The position numbers and the translations under genes are program-made. Under the pieces are notes generated by a model that saw nothing but the letters and a program-made list of their open reading frames with translations, searched no databases and was not told the origin of the DNA. 64,000 nt of DNA from Acetatifactor muris. Lineage in GTDB: Bacteria > Bacillota > Clostridia > Lachnospirales > Lachnospiraceae. Numbering within the stretch: the first letter of the stretch is position 1; every line of letters begins with the position of its first letter. The stretch is taken from assembly GCA_023663635.1 (NCBI GenBank), contig JAMPHD010000003.1:95079-159078 (forward strand). The letters run 5' to 3'. This document shows, one piece after another, positions 48,777-58,039 of this stretch.

Positions 48777-51506
48777 TCACTCCCGCGCCGTTTCTTCTTC
48801 ATATTCCGGAAAACGCATCACCGCCTTGAACAAATCTCCGTCCAGTCGGATGTCAAATTCCCCTTTCTGCGCCTGTACGAGATTCTTGGTGATATAGAGC
48901 CCCAATCCGCTGCCCTCCGTGGTGCGGGAATCGTCTCCCCGGATGAAACGCTCCGTCAGATCCGCCGCCTTAATGTTCATCTGACGCTCCGATATGTTCT
49001 TGAGACTGAGTTCCACCACATTCCTTCCCGATTCCTCCAACACATTCACATCCACATACACCCGTGTATTCTCCATGGCGTATTTATAGACATTGTTAAA
49101 GAGATTTTCCATCACGCGCCACATTCTCCTGCTGTCCGCGAGAATATAGGCAGGTCTGTCGCCCCCGTCAAAGAAGATCTGCAATCCCCTCTCCTCCAAC
49201 CGCTCGGACAACTCTCCCACGGCCTGATTCATGAGTTCCACCACGTTCAATTTCTCCATATTCAGCTCCAGATTGCCCGAGGAGAGCTTGGATGCCTCCA
49301 CCAGATCGTCCGCAAGCTGTTTCAGCCGCTGTGACTTGCCGTCCAAAACATCTATATAGCTCTTCGCCGGCTCCTCTTGGATCTTCAGCCGTTTCAGCAG
49401 ATCCACATAGTTGATGATGGAGGTCAGCGGTGTCTTGATGTCATGAGACACATTGGTGATCAGATCCGTCTTCATCTGTTCGTCCTTCATACTGGTGTTG
49501 ACCGCCTTGCCGATCCCATCCCCGATATTGTTCACCGCGTCCGCGATCTCCCGATTGCTGCCGTGAAAATGATCCGTCTCCAGTTTGAACTCCACCTGTC
49601 CGTCCCGGATGCGCTTGATGGCGTCCACAATGTCGAGCCACTCGCCATTATGCTTAAACATCAACATGCCCACAAAGCCGTCCAACAGAATGAGGACACA
49701 GCCCAATCCCAAGGCCTGCAGCCGATGCTCCCAAAGCCGTCCGCAACCCCATATTCCAAACAGGTTCACCAGGAGAAACACATTATAGGGCAACAGTGTA
49801 CTCACCGCCGCGTTGTGATGTGTCAGGACAAACCCCACCGCCTTGCGGCAGGATCCCATGATCCAATGGACCAGACTGTCCTCCCAGAGATTTCCCGCCT
49901 TCAGCCGTCTGATCAGACTGTACCACAGAATGCAGAACACAAGGCTCACCATGCCCCCGTACGCCGCAAAGAGCCCGTACTCATAAGTGCGCGCCCCTGC
50001 CACTCCCGCAGTCTGCAGCACATGATTCTCGTAGATGGTATCCGCCACCGTGAGCAGATAGCGGTATCCCAAATAGCCGGCCCACCCGAAAGCCCCGCAG
50101 AACAAAATAAAGATCTCCGTGCGCACATGGTCAAACCGGTTGAGATAACAGGCCGTATTCCCTGCCTCATCGCGCATGATCCCGGCAGTCAGAGTCAGAT
50201 AGCCCGCGATGATGATCCACAGACCCGCCAGAAAGCCGATGGTCACAAGGATCCCGTTGATATTCGGCACAATATTTTCAAACAGGGCATGGGCGCTGTA
50301 AAAAGCGTCCCCGGGCGTCGCGTAGGTGGTGTCCACACCGACCCAGATGTGAGTGGATTCCGGATACGCATAGTCATACTCACTCAGATATCGGTGAATG
50401 TCCGCCTCCGTAAGACCGGTGTTGCCGGTAAATTCCAGGCTGTCCGGATAATAGATAAAATAGCGTCTGTACTCCGCGAAATACTCCGTGATCTGACTGT
50501 CCGAAAGATCTGCCATCTCCTCCCTGTTCGTGTAGGTGCGCATGATCCCGTCGTCCGTCACCACACGCACCACATATTTGAGATTGCTGTTGGACTGGTA
50601 CAGGCTGTTACAGTTTCGATAGAGCGTATAACTTGAGGACAATCCCTCAATGGCATCCACGATATTGCTCTGCAGCTGCATATACTCGATCCAGTTGCCC
50701 GCGTAAGAGACGATACGTTTCTCCTTGTCAGCGGTCTCATATCTTCCGTTCAACATGGGAAAGTAGACCGTCACGCTGCCGTCATCCTCTCTGGACACGT
50801 CCACGAAATCTACCGGGATTGCTTTCAAAATATAAGAAAAGGCCATATCCTCCAACTGCTCATCCGTGTAGAGATGCATCATCTCCTCCACGGCGGCAAG
50901 CTCCTCCGCGCTCCGCCCGTTCGCGCCTTCCGTCACGGCGCCGGCAGTCCCCGCCGCCATGCTGTGATAGCGCTTGATCTCCGGAGAGAACGCCTCGTCA
51001 TAAAACCCGATGAACACAAGCTCCCCGTCCTGATCCAAGGCAAAATTATAGGGGGATGCGGCCGGGCCGAAATAATTGACAAACTCAGACATACTCATGG
51101 CGCGGTTGGTGTACTCCACACCGTATTTGCCCCATTTGATCAGATCCTCCAACTCGTACACCACCGTCACGGGGCAGTTGTTGCCCGTCCCCTTGCGGCC
51201 GGCATATTCCGTCACATCGATCAGCTTGGAGGAGTCAAACTCTCCTCCGGTCTCCACCTGTCCCTTGATCACCACCAACCGCGTGATGTCCGCCACGGCC
51301 GTCCTGAATATCTCCCGGAACAGATCGCTGTCCTCGTACTCCGGCTCCGTGTTGAGCGGCGACAGGGCATAGGTGGTCAGCCCGTCCATGGTCTGCACGG
51401 TCAGATATGAGTTGAACAGGATAGTCGCCAGGGCCAACATGATGCACATGGCCAGAAGATGCTGCAACAGCCCGAGCAGCAATCTTTTCAGGGTATGTTT
51501 CTTCAT
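48777..51506 (-). CDS. Sensor histidine kinase with large extracytoplasmic domain
   Basis: A 909-residue membrane kinase. One N-terminal span (residues about 8-32) precedes a ~360-residue extracytoplasmic domain of unknown fold; five to six further spans follow between about residues 425 and 640. The cytoplasmic end has a HAMP-like linker, the phosphoacceptor NVSHDIKTPLTSIINY near residue 695, the N box NLFNNVYKYAMENT and the G box GSGLGLYITKN. Paired with the regulator encoded 19 bp upstream. The signal is unknown. Confidence 0.95.
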   Translation of the reverse strand: MKKHTLKRLLLGLLQHLLAMCIMLALATILFNSYLTVQTMDGLTTYALSPLNTEPEYEDSDLFREIFRTAVADITRLVVIKGQVETGGEFDSSKLIDVTEYAGRKGTGNNCPVTVVYELEDLIKWGKYGVEYTNRAMSMSEFVNYFGPAASPYNFALDQDGELVFIGFYDEAFSPEIKRYHSMAAGTAGAVTEGANGRSAEELAAVEEMMHLYTDEQLEDMAFSYILKAIPVDFVDVSREDDGSVTVYFPMLNGRYETADKEKRIVSYAGNWIEYMQLQSNIVDAIEGLSSSYTLYRNCNSLYQSNSNLKYVVRVVTDDGIMRTYTNREEMADLSDSQITEYFAEYRRYFIYYPDSLEFTGNTGLTEADIHRYLSEYDYAYPESTHIWVGVDTTYATPGDAFYSAHALFENIVPNINGILVTIGFLAGLWIIIAGYLTLTAGIMRDEAGNTACYLNRFDHVRTEIFILFCGAFGWAGYLGYRYLLTVADTIYENHVLQTAGVAGARTYEYGLFAAYGGMVSLVFCILWYSLIRRLKAGNLWEDSLVHWIMGSCRKAVGFVLTHHNAAVSTLLPYNVFLLVNLFGIWGCGRLWEHRLQALGLGCVLILLDGFVGMLMFKHNGEWLDIVDAIKRIRDGQVEFKLETDHFHGSNREIADAVNNIGDGIGKAVNTSMKDEQMKTDLITNVSHDIKTPLTSIINYVDLLKRLKIQEEPAKSYIDVLDGKSQRLKQLADDLVEASKLSSGNLELNMEKLNVVELMNQAVGELSERLEERGLQIFFDGGDRPAYILADSRRMWRVMENLFNNVYKYAMENTRVYVDVNVLEESGRNVVELSLKNISERQMNIKAADLTERFIRGDDSRTTEGSGLGLYITKNLVQAQKGEFDIRLDGDLFKAVMRFPEYEEETARE

Positions 51507-51525
51507 AATGCCTCTCTATTCTCTG

Positions 51526-52218
51526 CTATTGCTTGTCGATCTTGTAGCCGACGCCCCACACCACCTTCAGATATCTCGGCTCCTTGGGATTGATCTCGAT
51601 CTTCTCGCGGATATGTCTGATGTGTACGGCCACGGTGTTGTCCGCGCCGATGGCGTCCTCATTCCAGATGCTCTCATAGATCTCATTGATGGAGAACACC
51701 TTGCCCTGGTTCTTGATCAGCAACAGCAAAATATTGTACTCGATGGGAGTCATCTTGACCGGCTCATCATCCACAAACACCTGCTTGTTCTCATCATTCA
51801 CCACCAGTCCGCCCACCCGGTAGACTGCCTTGCCGCCACCGTCGAGACTCCCCAGAGAAGTGTATCTGCGCAGATTGGACTTCACTCTGGCCAACAGCTC
51901 CAACGGATTAAAGGGCTTTGTAATATAGTCGTCCGCTCCGATGTTCAACCCCAGGATCTTGTCCGTGTCCTCCGACTTGGCGGACAGCATGATAATGGGA
52001 ATACTGCTGTATTCCCGGATCTTCAAAGTGGCGCGGATGCCGTCCAGTCTGGGCATCATCACGTCCATGATGAGCAGATGGATATCCTCTTTGTTCAGGA
52101 TCTCCATGGCCTGCTCTCCGTCATATGCCTTATAAATATGGTAACCGTCCTGACTCAGATAGATCTCTATGGCATCCACGATCTCTCTGTCATCATCACA
52201 TACCAGAATATTTGCCAT
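51526..52218 (-). CDS. OmpR/VanR family response regulator
   Basis: A 230-residue regulator. The receiver has the acidic pair ILVCDDDRE, the phosphorylated Asp in LLIMDVMMPRLDG, a switch Ser in IIMLSAKSE and the Lys in ADDYITKPFNPLELLARV. The winged-helix output ends with VHIRHIREKIEINPKEPRYLKVVWGVGYKID. Start at 52218 (MANILVCDDD) has a GGAGGAAAT site; the frame is open eight codons further. Co-transcribed with the kinase. Confidence 0.96.
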   Translation of the reverse strand: MANILVCDDDREIVDAIEIYLSQDGYHIYKAYDGEQAMEILNKEDIHLLIMDVMMPRLDGIRATLKIREYSSIPIIMLSAKSEDTDKILGLNIGADDYITKPFNPLELLARVKSNLRRYTSLGSLDGGGKAVYRVGGLVVNDENKQVFVDDEPVKMTPIEYNILLLLIKNQGKVFSINEIYESIWNEDAIGADNTVAVHIRHIREKIEINPKEPRYLKVVWGVGYKIDKQ

Positions 52219-52252
52219 GAAAATTTCCTCCGATCCCGTCACGTTTTAATTC

Positions 52253-52261
52253 ATTGTAGCA
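52253..52261 (-). promoter_or_regulatory. Extended -10 promoter of the two-component operon
   Basis: Minus-strand TGCTACAAT (52253-52261), an extended -10 without a good -35, about 35 bp before the response-regulator start. The same ATGCTACAAT sequence occurs before the DUF4321 gene at 363-371. Confidence 0.5.
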
Positions 52262-52291
52262 TAAATTTCCGAAAAGAAAATGATGATTTGC

Positions 52292-53152
52292 TTAAGATTT
52301 CCGAATGAATAAAAACGCCGCAAGATTTCCTCTCCTGCCATGGCTCGCCCTGTGCGAGAAAAGATACTCCGGATTGTGGCAGGTACAGATATCCGTCACA
52401 TATATCCTGTCCTCGGGAATGCCCGCCTCAAGGAGGATCAGACGGTTGGCCAGCCAAAGGTCCAACTGATATTTGCCCGCTGCCCTGCCGGGGCGGAGGA
52501 CTCGCTCATCCTCAAACTTTTGTCTGAATTCCTCCGCCACATCCTCCCCCACCTCATAACAGTCCCGACAGATGGAGGGGCCGATGGCGGCGACAAGATC
52601 CGCCGGCGAACTGCCGAAAGTCTGCCGCATACTCTCCACCATACGGGCTCCCATGCCCTGCGCCGTACCCATGCGTCCGGAATGCGCCAGACCGATGGCA
52701 CGTCTCACCGGATCCACGAAATACAAAGGCACACAGTCCGCAAAATAACAGGCCAACACCACCCCCGGCTCATCGGTGATCAGCCCGTCGATATCACTGT
52801 AGTCCTGCGGGCGCACCACACCCTTTCCCTTGTCCGCCTCCGTCACATGGCGGATATTGGTGGTATGGGTCTGCATGGAGGCCACCACATCCTCCGGCTC
52901 CACGCCCATCGCCTCGCAGATACGCCTGTAATTTTCCAATACCGTCTCGCGGTCCTCACCCCTCGTAAAACTCAGGTTCATGGTGGCGCAGTCCCCCGTG
53001 CTGACACCGCCGGTCCGGGTGGTGAAGAGATGTCCCACCATCCCCGTGGCAGTGAGCGCGGGAAAAGTGAGATACTCGGGGCATCCCCTGCTTACGGCCC
53101 TGTGTCTGCGGATCACTTCCGCGCCGGAACCGTTTCTGACAATCCGATACAT
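52292..53152 (-). CDS. pgeF: Peptidoglycan editing factor PgeF (YfiH/laccase-domain family)
   Basis: A 286-residue protein of the multicopper polyphenol oxidase (DUF152) family, now known as PgeF or purine nucleoside phosphorylase-type proteins. Zinc-site motifs are THTTNIRHV (His), LACYFADCVPLYFVD (Cys) and IGLAHSGRMGTAQGM (His), with AIGPSICRDCYEVG and CHNPEYLFSHRASHGRRG near the end. The start at 53152 (MYRIVRNG) has a GGAGGAAAA site; the open frame upstream of it lies inside yraN and is not used. 25 bp after yraN. Confidence 0.92.
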   Translation of the reverse strand: MYRIVRNGSGAEVIRRHRAVSRGCPEYLTFPALTATGMVGHLFTTRTGGVSTGDCATMNLSFTRGEDRETVLENYRRICEAMGVEPEDVVASMQTHTTNIRHVTEADKGKGVVRPQDYSDIDGLITDEPGVVLACYFADCVPLYFVDPVRRAIGLAHSGRMGTAQGMGARMVESMRQTFGSSPADLVAAIGPSICRDCYEVGEDVAEEFRQKFEDERVLRPGRAAGKYQLDLWLANRLILLEAGIPEDRIYVTDICTCHNPEYLFSHRASHGRRGNLAAFLFIRKS

Positions 53153-53177
53153 AATATTTTCCTCCGAACCCGCGTCC

Positions 53178-53549
53178 TCACGGACGGAAATTTCCGCCAT
53201 AGATATGGGGAAAGGCATTGCGGATCCAACGGACCTCCTCCCCCTGTATGGCCAACACATCATAGCGCACGGCCGTGTCGTCCCCCAACCGATGCGTATA
53301 GCGATAATAGTCCGCCGTCCTGCAGATGCGGCGCTGTTTGCGCAGATCCACCGCCTCCGCCGCCGTCCCTCTGTTGGCATTTAGACGATATTTGACCTCC
53401 ACAAAGACCAAATATCCCTCATGGCGACCGATGATGTCAATCTCTCCCTGTCTGCCCGCAAAGTTCTGCTCCAGGATCCGCATCCCTTGGGAGGACAGAT
53501 ATTCCGCCGCGAACCGTTCCTTTTCCAGACCTGTCTTTCTTGTGTTCAA
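53178..53549 (-). CDS. yraN: YraN family protein (UPF0102)
   Basis: A 123-residue protein with the restriction-endonuclease-like pattern of UPF0102: GLEKERFAAEYLSSQGMRILEQNF, then GEIDIIGRHEGYLVFVEVKYR (the D and ExK of the PD-ExK core). Activity is not established. Located after ylqH as in many Firmicutes. Confidence 0.93.
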   Translation of the reverse strand: MNTRKTGLEKERFAAEYLSSQGMRILEQNFAGRQGEIDIIGRHEGYLVFVEVKYRLNANRGTAAEAVDLRKQRRICRTADYYRYTHRLGDDTAVRYDVLAIQGEEVRWIRNAFPHIYGGNFRP

Positions 53550-53582
53550 ACGGATTTTCCACCCTTACTTATTCTTATCTTG

Positions 53583-53612
53583 CTTTATTTGATCTTACTT
53601 TATTTGATCTTA
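53583..53612 (-). repeat. Tandem 15-bp duplication over the ylqH stop codon
   Basis: Two identical 15-bp copies (53583-53597 and 53598-53612) each encode S-K-I-K-stop on the minus strand, so the last codons and stop of ylqH are duplicated. The second copy lies past the stop and has no effect on the protein. Confidence 0.85.
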
Positions 53613-53884
53613 CTTTTGAGCTTATCCATGGAATCCACAAAGATCAGGATCTCCGCCACCACTTCATACAGCTCGGGCGGTATCATATCCCCGATCTCCA
53701 GACGGGACAGAGTATCCGCCAGTTTGTCATCCCGGTGGATGGGCACATCGCTCTCCCTGGCCTTTTCTATGATCCGCTCCGCCAAGGCTCCCTTTCCGCT
53801 GGCAATGACCTTCGGCGCGTCCTCTGAAGGATTGTATTCCAGGGCGATGGCCTGTTTGACCTTGTTTTTCTTCGTATCTGCCAT
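53600..53884 (-). CDS. ylqH: FlhB C-terminal-like protein YlqH
   Basis: A 94-residue protein matching the cytoplasmic substrate-specificity domain of FlhB/YscU without the membrane part: KQAIALEYNPSEDAPKVIASGKGALAERI, then ARESDVPIHRDDKLADTLSRLEIGDMIPPELYEVVAEIL. The autocleavage NPTH motif of FlhB is replaced (NPSEDAP), so self-cleavage is not expected. It follows ylqG by 11 bp, as in Bacillus. Confidence 0.92.
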   Translation of the reverse strand: MADTKKNKVKQAIALEYNPSEDAPKVIASGKGALAERIIEKARESDVPIHRDDKLADTLSRLEIGDMIPPELYEVVAEILIFVDSMDKLKSKIK

Positions 53885-53895
53885 AATTCCCCCAT

Positions 53896-55737
53896 CTAGG
53901 CGCGGACATCAAACGCGTATTGCGCGATGGGCTGTGCCTGCTCCTGCGCCACAAGCCCCATTATCCCGCTGTCCGCCGCGTCTCCTTCCCCCCTCACCTG
54001 CATGGTCAGACCGCAGTTGTATCCTCTCTTCTGCAGTCTCTCGGTGAGCAGATCCATATGCTCCTCCAGAAAGTCCAGGATCGCGTCATCCTGCACATAA
54101 AACTTGGTATTCACATGTTCCGCCTGCATGGCCACATAGACATCCACCGCGCCCAAATGCTCCATATCCAGATGCAAAAGCGCGCTGATCTGACCGTCCT
54201 TGGCCGCCAGACTCCTCTTGTTCGTATAGACATACAGATCGCCGTGAGCCTCCCCCTGCTGCAGTCTCAGCGGGATCTGCACATAGGTATAGGCCTGATT
54301 GATCTGCTGCATAAAATCCAGATTTTGGTTCATATTGCTGACCGCCTTAAAGGCCGTGGAATGCGTCTGTCCGTTCTGCTCCAGATCCTGAGCCAATACC
54401 TTCAACTGTCTGTCCAGTCCGGAATAGAGAGCCTTCATCTTCTCGGAGTCCGCCACATCCTTAGGCTCAATGGTCCAGAGTCTTGTCATTCCCTCCGAGA
54501 GCAGATGTTGCACTCCCTTATTGCCCATGAGCGCGGCCTGTAACTGCGGATCATGATTTTTTGCGCCCTGCTCCAGGAGCTGCCGTATCGCCGCAGCCTG
54601 CTCCGGGAGATTCTCTGAGAGCAATGCCCGGGATAGTTGCCGCAGACTTTCTCCATAACTCTCATTTTGCCCCAAAGCCGTCAGGATCCGGTTTGCGTCC
54701 TCCCCGCTCCCAAGAAAGCGCAACAGACTCTCCCGCGCGTCCGGCTGCAGATTTTTGACCAGATCGGTCAACTCGTTTTGCATCTCATTTTGCGCCTCGT
54801 CCCGTATTCGGAACATACCGTCTTTAAACTGCTCTCCCGCGGCGCCCTGTATATCGGATTCGGTCAGGACTTGCGTCAATGCCGTCTGTCCCGGCTGCGT
54901 TTCAGTATTTTGGGCCCCGGATATGGCTCCCTCCGGATCCCCCTCCGTCAGTTCCCCCTCCAAGCCTGCGATCTGCCCGGCGAGAACCTCTTCCGCCGTC
55001 TCCTGCGGCACGATCCCCGCGTTTTCTCCCTCCGCGTCCGCCGCAAGCTGCTCTATCATATGCAGGAGGTCTCCGAACATGCGGGCGGCTCCCTCCGTAT
55101 TGCCCTCGCGGATCATCTCGCTTACGGTCTCCGGAAGGGCATCCAACACCGTGCGCATTCCCTCCAGTAACTGATGGTTCAGATTCTTGTAGGAACTGAT
55201 CTGTGTCAGATTCTCCTCATTCACGGGCAGTCCCAGTTTGTGCAGATCCACCACATCGGAGATGTCTGCCTCCGGGAAGGTATTCACCTCCCGAAACATC
55301 TGCTGCAGGGAATTTTTGTCGATGGAGAGTCCCGCCCTCATCATCAGACCGGTCATGGACATCGTATCCCGGTTGACGGGGAGGGAGGCCATCTCCAACG
55401 CCTTGAGGGCATTCTCCTGACTGGCGGTATTGGCAAAGAGTGGGCTTAAGGTGAGGGTCTGTCCGTTGTTGCGCACCTCAAAGGTCATGGTCTTGCCCGA
55501 CTCAAGATTCATATTGCGATCCACCCGCGCCTCCAAGGTCAGATCGTCCGACACCTTGATCTGCACCTGATCGCCGTTTCGGGCCACCACCTCGCCCTGC
55601 AGTGTCTGCCCGGGCGTCAACGCCCGGATCTGACGGCTCACAAGACCCGCATCCGCCCTTGTCGTCTGCGCGCCGCCCCGTACGCCCGTATTTTTTACCT
55701 GTCCGTTTGCATTTGGGAAAAAATCCGTCAGTTTCAT
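53896..55737 (-). CDS. ylqG: YlqG-like protein with FliK-type C-terminal domain
   Basis: A 613-residue protein. The N-terminal 120 residues contain a beta-rich segment (LQGEVVARNGDQVQIKVSDDLTLEA), the middle is helical and rich in Gln, Glu and Ala (likely disordered), and the C-terminal ~130 residues carry a FliK hook-length-control domain: IPLRLQQGEAHGDLYVYTNKR, LLHLDMEHLGAVDVYVAM, FYVQDDAILDFLEEHMDLL. With YlqH it mirrors the FliK-FlhB pair, yet no flagellar genes are near. It overlaps rnhB by 4 bp. Confidence 0.85.
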   Translation of the reverse strand: MKLTDFFPNANGQVKNTGVRGGAQTTRADAGLVSRQIRALTPGQTLQGEVVARNGDQVQIKVSDDLTLEARVDRNMNLESGKTMTFEVRNNGQTLTLSPLFANTASQENALKALEMASLPVNRDTMSMTGLMMRAGLSIDKNSLQQMFREVNTFPEADISDVVDLHKLGLPVNEENLTQISSYKNLNHQLLEGMRTVLDALPETVSEMIREGNTEGAARMFGDLLHMIEQLAADAEGENAGIVPQETAEEVLAGQIAGLEGELTEGDPEGAISGAQNTETQPGQTALTQVLTESDIQGAAGEQFKDGMFRIRDEAQNEMQNELTDLVKNLQPDARESLLRFLGSGEDANRILTALGQNESYGESLRQLSRALLSENLPEQAAAIRQLLEQGAKNHDPQLQAALMGNKGVQHLLSEGMTRLWTIEPKDVADSEKMKALYSGLDRQLKVLAQDLEQNGQTHSTAFKAVSNMNQNLDFMQQINQAYTYVQIPLRLQQGEAHGDLYVYTNKRSLAAKDGQISALLHLDMEHLGAVDVYVAMQAEHVNTKFYVQDDAILDFLEEHMDLLTERLQKRGYNCGLTMQVRGEGDAADSGIMGLVAQEQAQPIAQYAFDVRA

Positions 55738-56513
55738 GCCTCACTGCCTTTCATAAAATTTTTGATAAAACTTCTTCTGTGTATGGGCGTGGGCCCGTAT
55801 TTTTTGATCGCCTCAATATGGGCCGCGCTGCCGTAGCCCTTATTGCCGGCAAAGTCATACTCCGGGAAGATCCCGTCATACTCCACCATGAGCCGGTCTC
55901 TGGTCACCTTGGCCACAATGCTTGCCGCCCCAATGGAGATGCTCTTGGCGTCTCCCTTGATGATGGGAATCTGCCTGATCCGTATCTCCGGGATCGTCAC
56001 CGCGTCGTTTAAGAGGATATCCGGCGCGGGATCCAGTTTGCCGAGCGCCTCCCGCATGGCCTCATAGGTGGCCTGCAGAATATTGATCTCATCGATGCGC
56101 TGCGGCGAGGAATAACCCACCGCCCACGCGACCGCCCGCTCAGTGATAATATCATAGAGCTCCTCTCTCTTTTTTTCGGAGAGCTGCTTGGAATCATTAA
56201 TATATAATATATCACAATCTTTGGGCAAAATGACGGCTCCCGCCACCACCGGCCCCGCAAGCGGTCCCCTTCCCACTTCGTCCACACCGCAGATAAAAGA
56301 ATACTCCCCGTATTCCCGCTCGTATCGCATCAGGCGGGCCGTGCGCTCGCGCTCCTTTGTCAGGGCATCCATGCGCTTGCGGGCAGACTCCACCAACTTC
56401 TGCGCCCCCGAGCGCGCATCCCCCTCATATCGGCTTATAAAGGCAGGCAGCTCATCTTCACGAGCTGCCTGTAACTGCTTTTTGATCTCCGCCAGACTGA
56501 CTCCCGACTCCAT
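55734..56513 (-). CDS. rnhB: Ribonuclease HII
   Basis: A 259-residue RNase HII, removing ribonucleotides and RNA primers from DNA. Catalytic motifs: ICGVDEVGRGPLAGPVVAGAVIL (Asp-Glu), NDAVTIPEI, the third Asp in KGDAKSISIGAASIVAKVTRDRLM, and the C-terminal GYGSAAHIEAIKKYGPTPIHRRSF. A 70-residue helical N-terminal extension before the catalytic domain is common in Firmicutes. Confidence 0.97.
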   Translation of the reverse strand: MESGVSLAEIKKQLQAAREDELPAFISRYEGDARSGAQKLVESARKRMDALTKERERTARLMRYEREYGEYSFICGVDEVGRGPLAGPVVAGAVILPKDCDILYINDSKQLSEKKREELYDIITERAVAWAVGYSSPQRIDEINILQATYEAMREALGKLDPAPDILLNDAVTIPEIRIRQIPIIKGDAKSISIGAASIVAKVTRDRLMVEYDGIFPEYDFAGNKGYGSAAHIEAIKKYGPTPIHRRSFIKNFMKGSEA

Positions 56514-56571
56514 CCTCTCATCACCCCTCTGTTGATATGACTGTTTGACTGTCGCGCATACCGCTCTCGGA

Positions 56572-57117
56572 TCAGTGATTCAAAGTTCCGAATTTATTCA
56601 GAGGCCAGATGCGGATCCACGCCCGCCCCAGGATCTCATCCCTCCGGATATTGCCCACCGTCTGAGAACGGCTGTCCCTGCTATTGTTGCGATTGTCCCC
56701 CATCACAAAATATTCATCCTCTCCCAACGTGATCGGCTCCGATGCAATCCCCACATTCTCCGGACGGATCACCTCTCTGCCATAGGACTCCTGCAGAAGC
56801 TCATCGTTGATGTAGATATTGCCCGCGTCATCGATCCGAACGGTCTCTCCGGGCAGACCGATGATGCGCTTGATAAAATAGATCTCATTGTCATATCGGG
56901 GAGGAAAAACAATAATGTCAAAACGCTCCGGATCCCGAAACCGATAGGAGAGCTTGTCCACGAACAGATTGTCGCCATCGGAGAGCGTCGTCTCCATGGA
57001 GGAGCCGTCCACTCCCGTTCGCTGAATGACAAAAGCCACCAAGATCCAAGTGATCAGCAATACCCCCAAAATATACAGCCCTGTGTGTAAAAGCTCCTTC
57101 TGAATCTTCCTCTTCAT
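56572..57117 (-). CDS. lepB: Signal peptidase I, catalytically intact
   Basis: A 181-residue type I signal peptidase with one N-terminal span (residues 12-32). The catalytic Ser40 is in VDGSSMETTLSDGDNLFVDK, the general-base Lys83 in EIYFIKRIIGLPGE, and box E in EYFVMGDNRNNSRDSR. The usual SMxPTL reads SMETTL, a mild change. It is encoded 9 bp after rbgA. It processes secreted and membrane precursors at the outer membrane face. Confidence 0.96.
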   Translation of the reverse strand: MKRKIQKELLHTGLYILGVLLITWILVAFVIQRTGVDGSSMETTLSDGDNLFVDKLSYRFRDPERFDIIVFPPRYDNEIYFIKRIIGLPGETVRIDDAGNIYINDELLQESYGREVIRPENVGIASEPITLGEDEYFVMGDNRNNSRDSRSQTVGNIRRDEILGRAWIRIWPLNKFGTLNH

Positions 57118-57126
57118 GACAGATAA

Positions 57127-58026
57127 TTATCTCCTCTCCAGCGTCATGCGTCCCAGTCTTCCGCTGCGGAAATCATCGATCAGCAGTCCCGCCGCTCTGG
57201 TCAGATCCGGATTGTCCCCCTTGGCAAAACATTTTCTGTTCACCGCGATCTGCCGGAGGATTTCGGCCGCCTCCTGCTCCGTCAGGGAACGCTCCTCCGA
57301 TGATGCCTGCTCCGTCAGAGCGCTCTCCGATGCCATCTGCTCCCCCGAACCATACCGCTCCGCCAACGCCCGCGGATAATATCGGTCAATGGCGCGGATC
57401 AGATCGCATGCCAGTTCCTCCGGTATCATGATCTCGTCGTTCATGGAACCGATGAACGCCAGATGCATCCCCACCTCGGCATCCTCAAACTTGGGCCAGA
57501 GGATTCCCGGGGTATCCAAGAGTTCCAAATTTTTGTTCAGGCGGATCCACTGCTTGCCCTTTGTGACCCCGGGCTTATTGCCCGTCTTGGTACACGCCTT
57601 GCCCGCAAAGGAATTGATGAAGGTGGACTTGCCCACATTGGGGATTCCCACCACCATGGCGCGCACGGGACGATTGACGATCCCGCGCTTGCGGTCCCGC
57701 TCCGTCTTCTCCCTGCAGACCTCCTGCACCAGACCTCCCACGGCTTTCACGCCGGAGCCGGATTTGGAATTGATCTCCAATACATGCGCCCCCTGCTCCT
57801 GAAAATATCGCACCCATTGCTTATTTTGCGCGGGATCGGCCAGATCCGACTTGTTCAGGAGCACAATGCGAAATTTGTTTTTGCCCAATTCATTGATGTC
57901 CGGATTGCGGCTGCTTGAAGGGATGCGCGCGTCCACCAACTCGATGATCAGATCGATCAGCTTTATATTTTCCTGCATCATACGAACCGCCTTGGTCATA
58001 TGACCGGGATACCATTGATAATTCAT
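57127..58026 (-). CDS. rbgA: Ribosome biogenesis GTPase RbgA (YlqF)
   Basis: A 299-residue circularly permuted GTPase required for late 50S assembly. Order of motifs: G4 LNKSDLAD near residue 60, G1 GIPNVGKSTFINSFAG near 128 and G3 DTPGILWPK near 178, typical of the YlqF family. The start at 58026 (MNYQWYPGHMTKAVR) has a GGAGAGGA site. The C-terminal ANTAR-like region is normal except for a polar EQ-rich insert. Confidence 0.97.
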   Translation of the reverse strand: MNYQWYPGHMTKAVRMMQENIKLIDLIIELVDARIPSSSRNPDINELGKNKFRIVLLNKSDLADPAQNKQWVRYFQEQGAHVLEINSKSGSGVKAVGGLVQEVCREKTERDRKRGIVNRPVRAMVVGIPNVGKSTFINSFAGKACTKTGNKPGVTKGKQWIRLNKNLELLDTPGILWPKFEDAEVGMHLAFIGSMNDEIMIPEELACDLIRAIDRYYPRALAERYGSGEQMASESALTEQASSEERSLTEQEAAEILRQIAVNRKCFAKGDNPDLTRAAGLLIDDFRSGRLGRMTLERR

Positions 58027-58039
58027 ATCCTCTCCACCT

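Noticed and set aside
53896..55737. Flagellar gene cluster
   Set aside because: Only FliK-like and FlhB-C-like genes occur, in the conserved rnhB-ylqG-ylqH housekeeping order; no hook, rod, ring or motor genes are near.
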